A DNA stretch of 64,000 nt from Glycomyces luteolus (GTDB lineage Bacteria; Actinomycetota; Actinomycetes; Mycobacteriales; Micromonosporaceae). Positions 55,100 to 63,909 of this stretch are shown piece after piece. The DNA lies in assembly GCF_027622875.1 (NCBI RefSeq), contig NZ_JAPZVP010000019.1, forward strand, positions 42,761-106,760, in the 5' to 3' direction. Made by a program: the position numbers and the translations under genes. A model generated the notes under the pieces. That model did no database searches and was not told where the DNA came from. It saw only the letters and a program-made list of their open reading frames with translations. Each line of letters starts with the position of its first letter. Within the stretch, counting starts at the first letter, position 1.

Positions 55100-55681
55100 C
55101 TATCTCGTCCGGTTCGGCTCGCTCTTCTTCGTTTTGAATGCTTTCCAGAGGTAATCCATTCCCGTCACCACCGTGAGCACCAGCGCAGCCCCCATCAACC
55201 AGGGGCCCACGGCGTCAAGCGGCGAAGGCCACGGCCACAGGTACCAGGCCACGGCCGTGATCTGCAGGACCGTCTTGAGCTTCCCGCCCCGGTCCGCCGC
55301 GATCACCGTGCGGCGGAGCACCGCCATCCGCAGCGCCGTGATCCCCAGTTCACGCACGAGGATGACCACCGTCACCCACCACGGCAACGCGTCGTAATAG
55401 CTCAGCAGGACCAGCGAGGTCCCGATGAGGACCTTGTCCGCGATCGGGTCCGCGAGCTTCCCGAAATCGGTGACGAGGCCTCGCGAGCGCGCCAGCCAGC
55501 CGTCCACGAAGTCGGTCGCGGAGATGAAGACGAACAGCGCGCAGGCGGCCATCCGCCAACCCGGGTGCTCGAGCCCCGAGAGGACCACGAACACCGCGAA
55601 GACCGGCACCAGGAAGATCCGGGCCACCGTCACCACGTTCGCGATGTTCCACGGCGAGACCGGCCGATCCTCAGTGGTCAC
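55100..55681 (-). CDS. pgsA: CDP-diacylglycerol--glycerol-3-phosphate 3-phosphatidyltransferase
   Basis: This membrane enzyme makes phosphatidylglycerol phosphate. The 193-residue protein has the CDP-alcohol phosphotransferase motif DGWLARSRGLVTDFGKLADPIADK (DGxxAR-x8-G-x3-D-x3-D) and several TM helices. The GTG start overlaps the rimO stop (GTGA). It matches the mycobacterial pgsA3 neighbourhood next to clgR. Confidence 0.92.
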   Translation of the reverse strand: MTTEDRPVSPWNIANVVTVARIFLVPVFAVFVVLSGLEHPGWRMAACALFVFISATDFVDGWLARSRGLVTDFGKLADPIADKVLIGTSLVLLSYYDALPWWVTVVILVRELGITALRMAVLRRTVIAADRGGKLKTVLQITAVAWYLWPWPSPLDAVGPWLMGAALVLTVVTGMDYLWKAFKTKKSEPNRTR

Positions 55682-57156
55682 CAGGCCTCCTCGACGATCT
55701 CCGCCACGAGGTCGACACCGTTCGAGTCGATCACCTTCGCCGTCACGAAATCGCCGACCTCCAGGCCCTCGACCTCGCCCACCAGCGCGATCGTGCCGTC
55801 GACCTCCGGCGCCTGGTGGGCGCCGCGGCCGTCCACGCCGTCGTCCTCCACGGACTCGACCAGGACCTTCATGACCTCGCCGACACGCTCGGCGGCGCGC
55901 TGGCTCACGAGCTCGTCGACGAGCATGGCGACGCGGGTGTGCCGCTCCGAGACGACGTCCTCGTCCACGTGCCCGTCGAGGTCCACCGCTTCGGTGCCGT
56001 CCTCGTCGGAGTAGGCGAACACGCCGGTGGAGTCGAGGCGGGCCTCCTCGAGGAAGCCCATGAGCTCCTCGACGTCCTCCTCGGTCTCGCCGGGGAAGCC
56101 GACGATGACGTTGGTGCGGGCCCCGGCGAGCGGGTCGACGTCGCGGATCTGCTTGAGCAGCGCCAGGAAGTTCTCGGTGGAGCCGAAGCGGCGCATCCGG
56201 CGCAGGACCTTCGCCGACGAGTGCTGGAACGAGAGGTCGAAGTACGGCACGACCTTGTCGGTGCGCTGCATCGCCTCGATGAGGCTCGGGCGCAGCTCGG
56301 CGGGCTGCAGGTAGGAGAGGCGGATCCACTCGATGCCGTCGATGGCGGCCATGCCCTCCAGGAGGTGCTCCAGCGCCTGGGAGTCGGCGAGGTCCTTGCC
56401 GTAGGAGGTGGTGTTCTCCGAGACGAGGTTGAGCTCTTTGACGCCTTCGGAGGCGAGCCAGGCGGCCTCGGCCAGGATCTCCTCGGGCGTGCGGGAGACG
56501 AAGGAGCCGCGGAAGGACGGGATCGCGCAGAAGGTGCAGCGCCGGTCGCAGCCGGAGGCGAGTTTGAGGTTCGCGACGGGGCCGTCGGTGAGGCGCTTGC
56601 GCACGACCGCGAGGTGCTGCGGGGCGCCGGCTTCGAGGACCGCGCCGTCGGCCTGCGCGGCGCGGGAGTGGCCGGGGATGACGGCGGCGGCGCTCTGGCG
56701 CGCGGCCGGGGCCAGCGGCAGGAGCTTGCGGCGGTCGGAGGGCTGGTGGGATTCGACCTTGCGCCCGGCGAGGATGTCGTCGAGGCGGGCGGCCATGTCC
56801 GGGTAGTGGTCGAAGCCGAGCACGGCGTCGGCCTCGGGCAGGCTCTCGGCCAGCTCCCTGCCGTAGCGCTCGGCCATGCAGCCGGTCGCGACGACCTTCG
56901 CGCCGGTCGAGGAGGCGTCGAGGAGGACGTCGATGGACTCGGTCTTGGCCTGCTCGATGAAGCCGCAGGTGTTGACCATGACGACGTCGGCGTTCTCGCC
57001 GTCGTCGCTGATGCGCCAACCACCGGCGGCGAGGCGGGCGGCCAGCTCCTCGGAGTCGGTCTCGTTGCGGGCGCAGCCGAGCGTCAGGAGCGCGACGCTC
57101 TTGCCGGCCTCGCGTGCGGTCGATTCCTCGGAACGGGTCGAATGAGCTGCAGACAC
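55678..57156 (-). CDS. rimO: ribosomal protein S12 methylthiotransferase
   Basis: RimO is a radical-SAM enzyme that adds a methylthio group to an Asp of S12. The 492-residue protein has the N-terminal domain LLTLGCARNETDSEELA with further Cys in VNTCGFI and ATGCMAERYG. The radical SAM CxxxCxxC is GCDRRCTFCAIPSFRG, and a C-terminal TRAM domain follows. The GTG at 57156 is chosen; a longer frame exists upstream but is Arg/His-rich and unlike the family. Confidence 0.9.
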   Translation of the reverse strand: MSAAHSTRSEESTAREAGKSVALLTLGCARNETDSEELAARLAAGGWRISDDGENADVVMVNTCGFIEQAKTESIDVLLDASSTGAKVVATGCMAERYGRELAESLPEADAVLGFDHYPDMAARLDDILAGRKVESHQPSDRRKLLPLAPAARQSAAAVIPGHSRAAQADGAVLEAGAPQHLAVVRKRLTDGPVANLKLASGCDRRCTFCAIPSFRGSFVSRTPEEILAEAAWLASEGVKELNLVSENTTSYGKDLADSQALEHLLEGMAAIDGIEWIRLSYLQPAELRPSLIEAMQRTDKVVPYFDLSFQHSSAKVLRRMRRFGSTENFLALLKQIRDVDPLAGARTNVIVGFPGETEEDVEELMGFLEEARLDSTGVFAYSDEDGTEAVDLDGHVDEDVVSERHTRVAMLVDELVSQRAAERVGEVMKVLVESVEDDGVDGRGAHQAPEVDGTIALVGEVEGLEVGDFVTAKVIDSNGVDLVAEIVEEAW

Positions 57157-57381
57157 CAGGAAAGCGTACCTACCGACGGGCCGCGACTGCCCCCGGCGGC
57201 GGGACGGGCCACAGTGATGCTGGCGGTGATGCTGGCGGTAGGGTGACCGACCTAACCGGAAGCGTGTCGAACGGCCCGCTACGGGGTGAATACCTGCGGA
57301 CAATCGGGGCCTTTCATGATGCTTCTGCGCAGGGGCAACAGTCGATCACCGCACGTGGCGGCCATACCCTAGGCTTGTCCT

Positions 57382-58476
57382 ATGTCCCCCAAAGACATCG
57401 CCCCAGCCCATTGCCCTGCCCACCGCACCCGGACGCTCCGTCGCGCCGGCCTCGCCTTGCTGGCGACGGCCGCGGTGCTGACGGTCGCCGCGTGCGGCGC
57501 GCCGCCCACCGGGACGCTGCATACGCGCGCCGGTTACACGCTCACCAGCGACGAGATCCCGGTGTCGGTGTGCCCCGCGGACGACGCGTCGCGGTTCACC
57601 GGCGACGAGGGCCTCCTCGTGGGCGCCCACTTCGCGCTCCGCGTCGAATGCGTCGCGTCCTTCGACGAGCTGCCGGAGGGCTTCCAGCTCGACTACCTGT
57701 TCGGCGAGCACGCGAGCCTGTACTCCCCCGAGCCCGGGTACGAGTTCACGCTCGTCCAGTTCGCACCAGAGACCGGCGTCGAGGCCCCGTTCAACGCCGA
57801 GGCCGGCGAGCTCTCCGCGACGCTGAAGATCGGCGACCGCGCGTGGGACTTCGACGGCGAGGTGCCCGCCCCCGGCGAGGTCTACTTCACCGTCGCGAAG
57901 AAGGACGCCCCGATCACGCTCGAAGTGGTCGACGTCGAGCGCGCCCAGACCATGGACCTGCGCGAACGCACCCGTGAAGGCCTCATCCAGGCGCTCTACA
58001 CCGGTACCGCCGCGGTCGACACCGAGGTGGTCGAGGGCTCCGTCGACGGCTACACCACCAAGGGCAGCTACGAGTACTGGTTCGACGACTGGGGCTACCA
58101 GACGCAGTTCGCCCTCACCCGCGAGGTCTTCGAGCCCGGCACGGGCTGGGTGGCCGAACCGGACCGGGCGCTCCTGACGATCGAGTTCGGGTGGCTCCAT
58201 TCGGCCAGCGGCCTCGAATGGGGCATCGACCTCGAGGACGCCCTGAAGGTCTCGGGGCCGGAGGGCGCGCTGACGGCGCTCACGGCCGACCACGCGGACG
58301 AGAACCTGAGCAACGGCGTCTGGCGCACGTTCACCCTCACGTACGACGTGCCCGCCGACGCGCTCGACTTCACGTTGAACTTCCACCCGAAGGGCCCGGT
58401 CAAGTGGCCCGAGGAGGACGTCTCGCTGCCGATCACCGGCGACAAGAACCACGAGATCGCCGTCAGCTTCGCATAG
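57382..58476 (+). CDS. lipoprotein of unknown function
   Basis: The 364-residue protein has a Sec signal with lipobox (LTVAAC, Cys38) and two or three beta-rich repeats. No catalytic motif is seen. Segments such as YEYWFDDWGYQTQFALTREVF and GVWRTFTLTYDVPADALDFTLNF suggest immunoglobulin-like sheets. The 225-bp gap upstream holds a 12-bp tandem duplication (57214-57237) and no gene. Confidence 0.75.
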   Translation: MSPKDIAPAHCPAHRTRTLRRAGLALLATAAVLTVAACGAPPTGTLHTRAGYTLTSDEIPVSVCPADDASRFTGDEGLLVGAHFALRVECVASFDELPEGFQLDYLFGEHASLYSPEPGYEFTLVQFAPETGVEAPFNAEAGELSATLKIGDRAWDFDGEVPAPGEVYFTVAKKDAPITLEVVDVERAQTMDLRERTREGLIQALYTGTAAVDTEVVEGSVDGYTTKGSYEYWFDDWGYQTQFALTREVFEPGTGWVAEPDRALLTIEFGWLHSASGLEWGIDLEDALKVSGPEGALTALTADHADENLSNGVWRTFTLTYDVPADALDFTLNFHPKGPVKWPEEDVSLPITGDKNHEIAVSFA

Positions 58477-58485
58477 CCGACGAAG

Positions 58486-58517
58486 AGGGGCCGGTCCGCT
58501 TCCGCGGACCGGCCCCT
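58486..58517. terminator. bidirectional terminator between the lipoprotein gene and ftsK
   Basis: A 14-bp perfect stem (AGGGGCCGGTCCGC with GCGGACCGGCCCCT) with a TTCC loop, followed by TTCGTCTTCG. Confidence 0.85.
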
Positions 58518-58528
58518 TTCGTCTTCGC

Positions 58529-61500
58529 TCAGCCTTGGAGCGAGGCGATGACGCCGTCCAGCTCCTCGGGCTTCACGAGCACGTCGCGGGCCTTCGTCCC
58601 CTCCGAGGGGCCCACCACGCCGCGCGTCTCCATGAGGTCCATGAGCCGCCCGGCCTTCGCGAAGCCGACGCGCAGCTTGCGCTGGAGCATCGAGGTCGAA
58701 CCGAACTGGGTGGTCACGACCTGCTCGATGGCCTGGATGAGCAGCTCGAGGTCGTCGCCGATGTCGGGGTCGATCTCGCGCGTCGAGCCCGGCGTGGCGG
58801 TGACCTCCTCGATGAACTGCGGCTCCATCTGCGACTTCACGTGCTCGACGACGGCCTCGATCTCGTCGTCCGAGACCCACGCGCCCTGGATGCGCTCGGG
58901 CTTGGAGGCGCCCATCGGCAGGAACAGCCCGTCGCCGCGGCCGACGAGCTTCTCGGCGCCTGGCTGGTCGAGGATGACCCGCGAGTCGGCGAGCGACGAC
59001 GTCGAGAACGCGAGCCGCGAGGGCACGTTGGCCTTGATGAGGCCGGTGACGACGTCGACCGACGGTCGCTGCGTGGCGAGCACCAGGTGGATGCCGGCCG
59101 CGCGCGCCAGCTGCGTGATGCGCACGACGGACTCCTCGACGTCCCTGGCCGCCACCATCATGAGGTCGGCCAGCTCGTCGACGATCACCAGCAGGTACGG
59201 GTGCGGCCGCAGTTCGCGGCCCGAGGCCGGATCCGTCTTCAGCTCCCCCGAGCGCACCTTGCGGTTGAAGTCGTCCACATGCCGCACACCGGCCTTCGCG
59301 AGGTCCTCGTAGCGCATGTCCATCTCCTTGACGACCCACTGGAGGGCGTCGGACGCCTTCTTCGGGTTCGTCACGATGGGATGGACGAGGTGCGGCACGC
59401 CCTCGTAGTTGGTCAGCTCGACCCGCTTGGGGTCGATGAGCAGCAGCCGCACCTGCTCGGGCGTGGCGCGCACCAGCATCGACACCAGCAGCGTATTGAT
59501 GAGGCTCGAGTTGTGCGTCGGGACCATCGACCGGCTCGCCAGGAACTGGTGGCTCGGGCTGTCAACTTCGATGCACCGCACCGGAACCGAGGGCACCGGT
59601 CGGACATCGACAACGTACCGCTCGCGAGCGGTCGGCCGGGTGGAGGCGACCTGCCGATCGGCCTTCCGGCTCAACCGGAAGACACGGTCTGCGGTCGTGA
59701 ACGAGACCGAATAGCAAACCGAGGACTCCGGCTTCCGTCCCTTCACCGGCCTGGTTGCGACTGTCGCCTGGTACCCGAGGCTGTGCACCAGTTCGAGGAA
59801 GTCGTAAGCCAGACGCCTACTGGTCGCGGCGAAGACGATGTTGCCCTTCTTCGAAACCGTCCCGTCGGTGTCGAGCAGGCCTGCGAGCAGGTCGCGCCGC
59901 TGCTGCTCGGATGCGCGCAGATACCGCCGGGGAATGTGCTTGGGTCCGATCGCCTCGAAGCCAACGGCACGAATGCCGTCGAGGATCTCTTCGTCCGCGG
60001 TGGTGAACCGGGCGGATCCGGTTGAGCCGTCGCCGAGCCAGCATCCGAGCGTGTAGGGCGCAACAGGCAGGTCGGCGGCAGGCAGGGCCAGTGGCCCGGC
60101 GACCGCTACCGAATGGTTCGCCCAGGATTGACCTCGGCCCTCCACCCGCAGTGTCGCTGCGATCTCAGCCGTCGTCGTGATGTTCTGCCGCTCCTGGCGC
60201 CTCGCGGACCGCCCTGGCATCGAGACACGATCGGCCAAGGCCTGGTACATGGCATGACCAGACCGCACAGGCACACTCATCCGGACGGTCTTCCCGCCTC
60301 GTTCATAGAAAGCGGTCGCGGCGCCGTCTACTACCGGAATGTCCTTGACGACCTGGAAAAGGACGTCCTTGTACCGCGCTCCGATGTCATCGATGACCTG
60401 TGTGGTCGACATCGGGATATCGGGCAGCCTGAGAACCGAATGAGCGCGCGTCTTGATCCAGAGGATCTCGTCTTCGGACCAGTACGAGTCGTCCTTGCGG
60501 CCCCGCGCTTTGGATCGATCGGAGCGGGTCGTGGTCACCCACTGGTGCTCGGCGTCCGCGACGATGACCGTTCCGTCTGAGAACTCCACCTCGTAGCAAG
60601 GCCGGTCTTCCATGATCTCGGTCGCCGCGATGACCGTGCAGGGCACGCCGTGCTCGTCGAAAACACGGTCACCGACTTGCAGCTCACCCATGGACGACCA
60701 GCCGTCGGGCGTCGGAATCGGCTCAGAGAGGGCAAGTGCCTTGCCTGAGCCGGTGGCTCCGGCCACCAGGAGGTGGGGGGTCTTCGTCAGGTTGGTGAGG
60801 ACGTAGCCGCCCTCGACGTCCTTGCCGAGGCCCACGATCATCGGGTGGGGGTCGGACTGGGCCAGCGGCGAGCGGAGCACGTCGCCGAGCGCCACGTCGT
60901 CGCGGTCGGTGTTCGGGATCTCGACGCCGACGGCGCTCTTCCCCGGGATCGGGTTGATGATCCGGATGTCGGAGCTCTTGACGGCGTAGGCGATGTTCTT
61001 GGACAGCTGGATGATCCGCTCGACCTTGACCGCGGGCCCGAGTTCGACCTCGTAGCGGGTCACGGTCGGACCGCGGGTGAAGCCGGTGACCGCGGCGTCC
61101 ACCTGGAATTGCGCGAACACCTCCTGCAGGGCCGCGATGACCGAGTCGTTGGCCTTCGAGCGCTTCTTCGCGGTCGGACCGGTCGGCAGCAGGTCCATCG
61201 ACGGGAGCCGGTAGTCGCCGTCCATGGCCGCGCCGCCGTCCGACAGGGTCGGCTGCTCGATCCGCTTGGGCGGCGGCGAGTGCTTCGGCGGCTCCCGCAC
61301 CGGCTCGGGCTCGGCGATCGGCGTCGAATCGCGAGCGGAGACGTGCTCAGAGTTCAGTTCGGGCACCTCTTCGGGCGCGAGGCGCGGCAGCACGGTGGTG
61401 GGGTGGTGGACCCGGCGGGCCTCCTCCTCCTTGAGCCGCTTCGCCTCGCGGCTCTCGGCGCGCGACTTGCGGGTGCTCGGCGCCTCGTCCTCGCCCTCGT

Positions 61501-62368
61501 CGTCCTCATAGGTGTCGACCTTGCCGGTGGCGAGGTCCCAGAGGCGGCCGAGCTTGTACGGCACCTGGTTGAGGGGCGTCGCCGTCACCACGAGAACGCC
61601 GAAGAGCAGCAGCAGGATCAGCAGCGGGAACGCCACGTACGCCGAGACGCCCAGCGCGAGGCCGCCGCCCACGAGCCAGCCGATCTGGCCGCCCGCGACC
61701 ATCCGCTCGCCCATATCGGACGGCAGGCCCGAGATGAGATGCAGGAGACCGAGGCTCGAGAGCCAGATCGAAGTCCAGCCGACCAGCGACCGCCCGTGTG
61801 TCTCCTCCTCCGGCGGCATCTGGCGCATCACGCGCAGCCCCCAAAGGATCAGCAGCACCGGGAGCGCGCGGGTGGCCAGGCCCAGCAGCCAGTCGAGGAT
61901 GAACGCGAGTCGCTCCCCGATCGGGCCGGCGATGTCGAACCAGACCGCGCAGGCCAGGACGATCGCGATGGCGATGAGGAAGAGCCCGAGGCCGTCTCGA
62001 CGGTGCGCGGGATCGATGTCGCGGGCCGTGGCGGCCTCCTTGCCGACGGAACGGGCCATCCAGCCCGTGGAGCGTGCGGTGCCGACCCAGAGGCCGCGCA
62101 GGCCGAGGCCGAGCGCCTCGAGCGGCCCGGGGACCGCGTCCATGCCCCGGCGCTTGGGTGCGGCCTTCTTGACGGCGGACGTCTTCTTTGGGCTCTGCTT
62201 GGCGGTCGCCTTCTTGGCGCTTCGCTTCGCCGCCTTGCGGGCGGCGGGTTTCGCAGGCGATTTGGCGGCAGCGGCGGGCTTGCGGCGCGCCGAGGGCGCA
62301 CTGCTCTTGCGGACCGTGCCCCCCTTGCGGGCGGCGCCGCCCGAACTGCCGCTCGTCCTGGCCATCAT
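58529..62368 (-). CDS. ftsK: DNA translocase FtsK, interrupted by an in-frame intein
   Basis: FtsK pumps DNA at the division septum. The open frame encodes 1279 residues: a Lys/Ala-rich N-terminus, about four TM helices (130-270), a linker and the alpha/beta motor domain. The Walker A GATGSGK|S is split after Lys543 by a 410-residue intein (544-953). Walker B is LLVIVDELADLMM. The C-terminal gamma domain TSMLQRKLRVGFAKAGRLMDLMETRGVVGP reads polarity sequences. The spliced protein would have 869 residues, the normal size. The next codon is also ATG, so the exact start is uncertain by one residue. Confidence 0.95.
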   Translation of the reverse strand: MMARTSGSSGGAARKGGTVRKSSAPSARRKPAAAAKSPAKPAARKAAKRSAKKATAKQSPKKTSAVKKAAPKRRGMDAVPGPLEALGLGLRGLWVGTARSTGWMARSVGKEAATARDIDPAHRRDGLGLFLIAIAIVLACAVWFDIAGPIGERLAFILDWLLGLATRALPVLLILWGLRVMRQMPPEEETHGRSLVGWTSIWLSSLGLLHLISGLPSDMGERMVAGGQIGWLVGGGLALGVSAYVAFPLLILLLLFGVLVVTATPLNQVPYKLGRLWDLATGKVDTYEDDEGEDEAPSTRKSRAESREAKRLKEEEARRVHHPTTVLPRLAPEEVPELNSEHVSARDSTPIAEPEPVREPPKHSPPPKRIEQPTLSDGGAAMDGDYRLPSMDLLPTGPTAKKRSKANDSVIAALQEVFAQFQVDAAVTGFTRGPTVTRYEVELGPAVKVERIIQLSKNIAYAVKSSDIRIINPIPGKSAVGVEIPNTDRDDVALGDVLRSPLAQSDPHPMIVGLGKDVEGGYVLTNLTKTPHLLVAGATGSGKALALSEPIPTPDGWSSMGELQVGDRVFDEHGVPCTVIAATEIMEDRPCYEVEFSDGTVIVADAEHQWVTTTRSDRSKARGRKDDSYWSEDEILWIKTRAHSVLRLPDIPMSTTQVIDDIGARYKDVLFQVVKDIPVVDGAATAFYERGGKTVRMSVPVRSGHAMYQALADRVSMPGRSARRQERQNITTTAEIAATLRVEGRGQSWANHSVAVAGPLALPAADLPVAPYTLGCWLGDGSTGSARFTTADEEILDGIRAVGFEAIGPKHIPRRYLRASEQQRRDLLAGLLDTDGTVSKKGNIVFAATSRRLAYDFLELVHSLGYQATVATRPVKGRKPESSVCYSVSFTTADRVFRLSRKADRQVASTRPTARERYVVDVRPVPSVPVRCIEVDSPSHQFLASRSMVPTHNSSLINTLLVSMLVRATPEQVRLLLIDPKRVELTNYEGVPHLVHPIVTNPKKASDALQWVVKEMDMRYEDLAKAGVRHVDDFNRKVRSGELKTDPASGRELRPHPYLLVIVDELADLMMVAARDVEESVVRITQLARAAGIHLVLATQRPSVDVVTGLIKANVPSRLAFSTSSLADSRVILDQPGAEKLVGRGDGLFLPMGASKPERIQGAWVSDDEIEAVVEHVKSQMEPQFIEEVTATPGSTREIDPDIGDDLELLIQAIEQVVTTQFGSTSMLQRKLRVGFAKAGRLMDLMETRGVVGPSEGTKARDVLVKPEELDGVIASLQG
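59510..60739 (-). mobile_element. class 3 intein with LAGLIDADG homing endonuclease in FtsK Walker A
   Basis: The 410-residue insertion starts with Ala (ALALSEPIPTPDGW) instead of Cys/Ser and ends VPTHN, followed by extein Ser. It carries the class 3 triad: Trp67 after the block B His (AEHQW), Cys389 in block F (VRCIEVDSPSHQFL) and Thr408 in block G. Two DOD endonuclease motifs are visible, LGCWLGDGS (231-239) and LLAGLLDTDG (284-293). Class 3 inteins splice through the internal Cys without an N-terminal nucleophile. The local DNA looks slightly less GC-rich than the exteins. Confidence 0.92.
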
Positions 62369-62442
62369 GTCCCATACGTTACCGCCCTCATGCCGAGCTG
62401 AGTCGGCCCGAAGGCAACCGAGAAAGCGGTTAATGTGACGGC

Positions 62443-63144
62443 ATGTCGAAAACGATTCTGGTCACCGGCGCGGGCCGAGGTCTCGGCCGGACCCTGGCGG
62501 AGCAGCTCACCGCGCGCGGCGACAAGGTGATCGCGCACGCGCGCAGCGAGTCCGCACTGGACGGCGTGCCGCACGACCGGAAGCTCGTGTTCGACCTGGC
62601 CGAGCCCGCGGCGATCGCCGACGCGGTGGCCGAACTCGGCCTCGAACGGCTCGACGGCGTGATCCACAATGCCGGTGTCGTCCACATCGGCACCGTCGCC
62701 GAGCAGTCCCTGGAGTGGTGGCAGCAGACCCTCACGATCAACATCACCGCCCCGGCCGAGCTGACCCGGGCCCTGCTCCCGGCGCTGCGCGCGGCGCGCG
62801 GCCACGTCGTCTTCGTCAACTCGGGCGCCGGGATCAGCGCGGGGCCGAAGTGGAGCTCGTACGCGGCGAGCAAGCACGCGCTCCGCGCGCTGGCGGATTC
62901 GCTGCGCGCCGAGGAGCAGCCGAACGGCGTGCGGGTCACGAGCGTGTACCCCTCGCATTTCGCCACCGACATGCAGCGCAGCGTTCGCGAGCAGTACGAC
63001 GCGGACTACGACCCGGCGCGCGCCACGAGCCCGGACTCGATCGCGAAGACCATCGTGGACCTGCTCAACACCCCTGCGGACATGGTCGTCAACGAGCTCA
63101 GGATCGAACCGCCGAACCCGCTGCCGATCCGCGCCAGGAGCTAG
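62443..63144 (+). CDS. short-chain dehydrogenase/reductase
   Basis: The 233-residue SDR has the nucleotide motif TGAGRGLG, the NAG motif (IHNAGVV), the catalytic Ser region VNSGAGIS and YAASK (Tyr-x3-Lys). The substrate is unknown. An SDR gene between ftsK and the RNase J gene is also found in mycobacteria. It is divergent from ftsK. Confidence 0.9.
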   Translation: MSKTILVTGAGRGLGRTLAEQLTARGDKVIAHARSESALDGVPHDRKLVFDLAEPAAIADAVAELGLERLDGVIHNAGVVHIGTVAEQSLEWWQQTLTINITAPAELTRALLPALRAARGHVVFVNSGAGISAGPKWSSYAASKHALRALADSLRAEEQPNGVRVTSVYPSHFATDMQRSVREQYDADYDPARATSPDSIAKTIVDLLNTPADMVVNELRIEPPNPLPIRARS

Positions 63145-63186
63145 CGAATTGGCAAGGACCCCTTAGGATGCGTAGTCGCATGCCCC

Positions 63187-63906
63187 TTGTCCGACAAGGT
63201 GACCCATCCTCACCGTGATGCACAGTTAGGTGTGATCCCTCCTTTGAGCGACCACGCAGCCCATCAGGCGCAGTACTCCTCCCAGCCGCAACCGAGCCAG
63301 CCGCAGCAGCCGGTCTACCAGCAGCTCCTCCCGAGCGGTCCGGACCGCCCGACCCCAGTCGGGCTGGGTCTCGCCGGGGTCGGTCTGCTGCTCCTCGCGG
63401 TCGGCTCCCTGATCCCCCAGATCTCGTTCGGCGGCAGCGACGCCGACGAGGTCGGCGGCTACGGGGTCGACACCGCCGGTGTCGGCCTCCCCGGCCTCGT
63501 GCCCGCACTCGTCCTCGTCGTCCTCGTCGGCTGGGCCGCCGCCGGGGTGAAGCCGGGGCTCCAGTGGGCCGCCAAGCTCGGCGGCATCGGCCTGGCCGCG
63601 ATCACCGCCGCCGCCGCGCTCCACCCCGTCATCGAGCTCAACAGCGCCTTCGGCAGCGAGGCCTGGGAGGAAGCCGACATCGACATCGAGGCCAGCGCCG
63701 GTGGCGGCATCTGGCTCTACATCCTCGCCGCGGCGCTCCTGGCCGTCAGCATCTTCCTGATGCGCTGGGCGCCGCCGAAGCAGCCGGTCCAGCAGCCGCA
63801 GTACGCGCCGCAGCCGTATCAGCAGCAGCCCCCGCAGACCACCCAGTTGTCGGTCCAGCCCCAGCAGCCGCAGCAACCGGGCGGCTGGCCGGGCCACAAC
63901 CCCTAG
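63187..63906 (+). CDS. membrane protein with Gln/Pro-rich termini
   Basis: The 239-residue frame has a Gln/Pro/Ser-rich N-terminus, three or four hydrophobic segments (PVGLGLAGVGLLLLAVGSLI, LVPALVLVVLVGWAAAG, IGLAAITAAAALHP, IWLYILAAALLAVSIFLM) and a Gln/Pro-rich tail. It may be a small envelope protein with disordered tails. The start is uncertain: the TTG at 63187 is given, and GTGs at 63199 or 63232 are alternatives. It is convergent with the RNase J tail, only a few bases away. Confidence 0.65.
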   Translation: MSDKVTHPHRDAQLGVIPPLSDHAAHQAQYSSQPQPSQPQQPVYQQLLPSGPDRPTPVGLGLAGVGLLLLAVGSLIPQISFGGSDADEVGGYGVDTAGVGLPGLVPALVLVVLVGWAAAGVKPGLQWAAKLGGIGLAAITAAAALHPVIELNSAFGSEAWEEADIDIEASAGGGIWLYILAAALLAVSIFLMRWAPPKQPVQQPQYAPQPYQQQPPQTTQLSVQPQQPQQPGGWPGHNP

Positions 63907-63909
63907 TCG

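Noticed and set aside
57214..57237. 12-bp tandem duplication (GTGATGCTGGCG twice) as a regulatory repeat
   Set aside because: Only two copies, in a gap without other signals; likely simple duplication.
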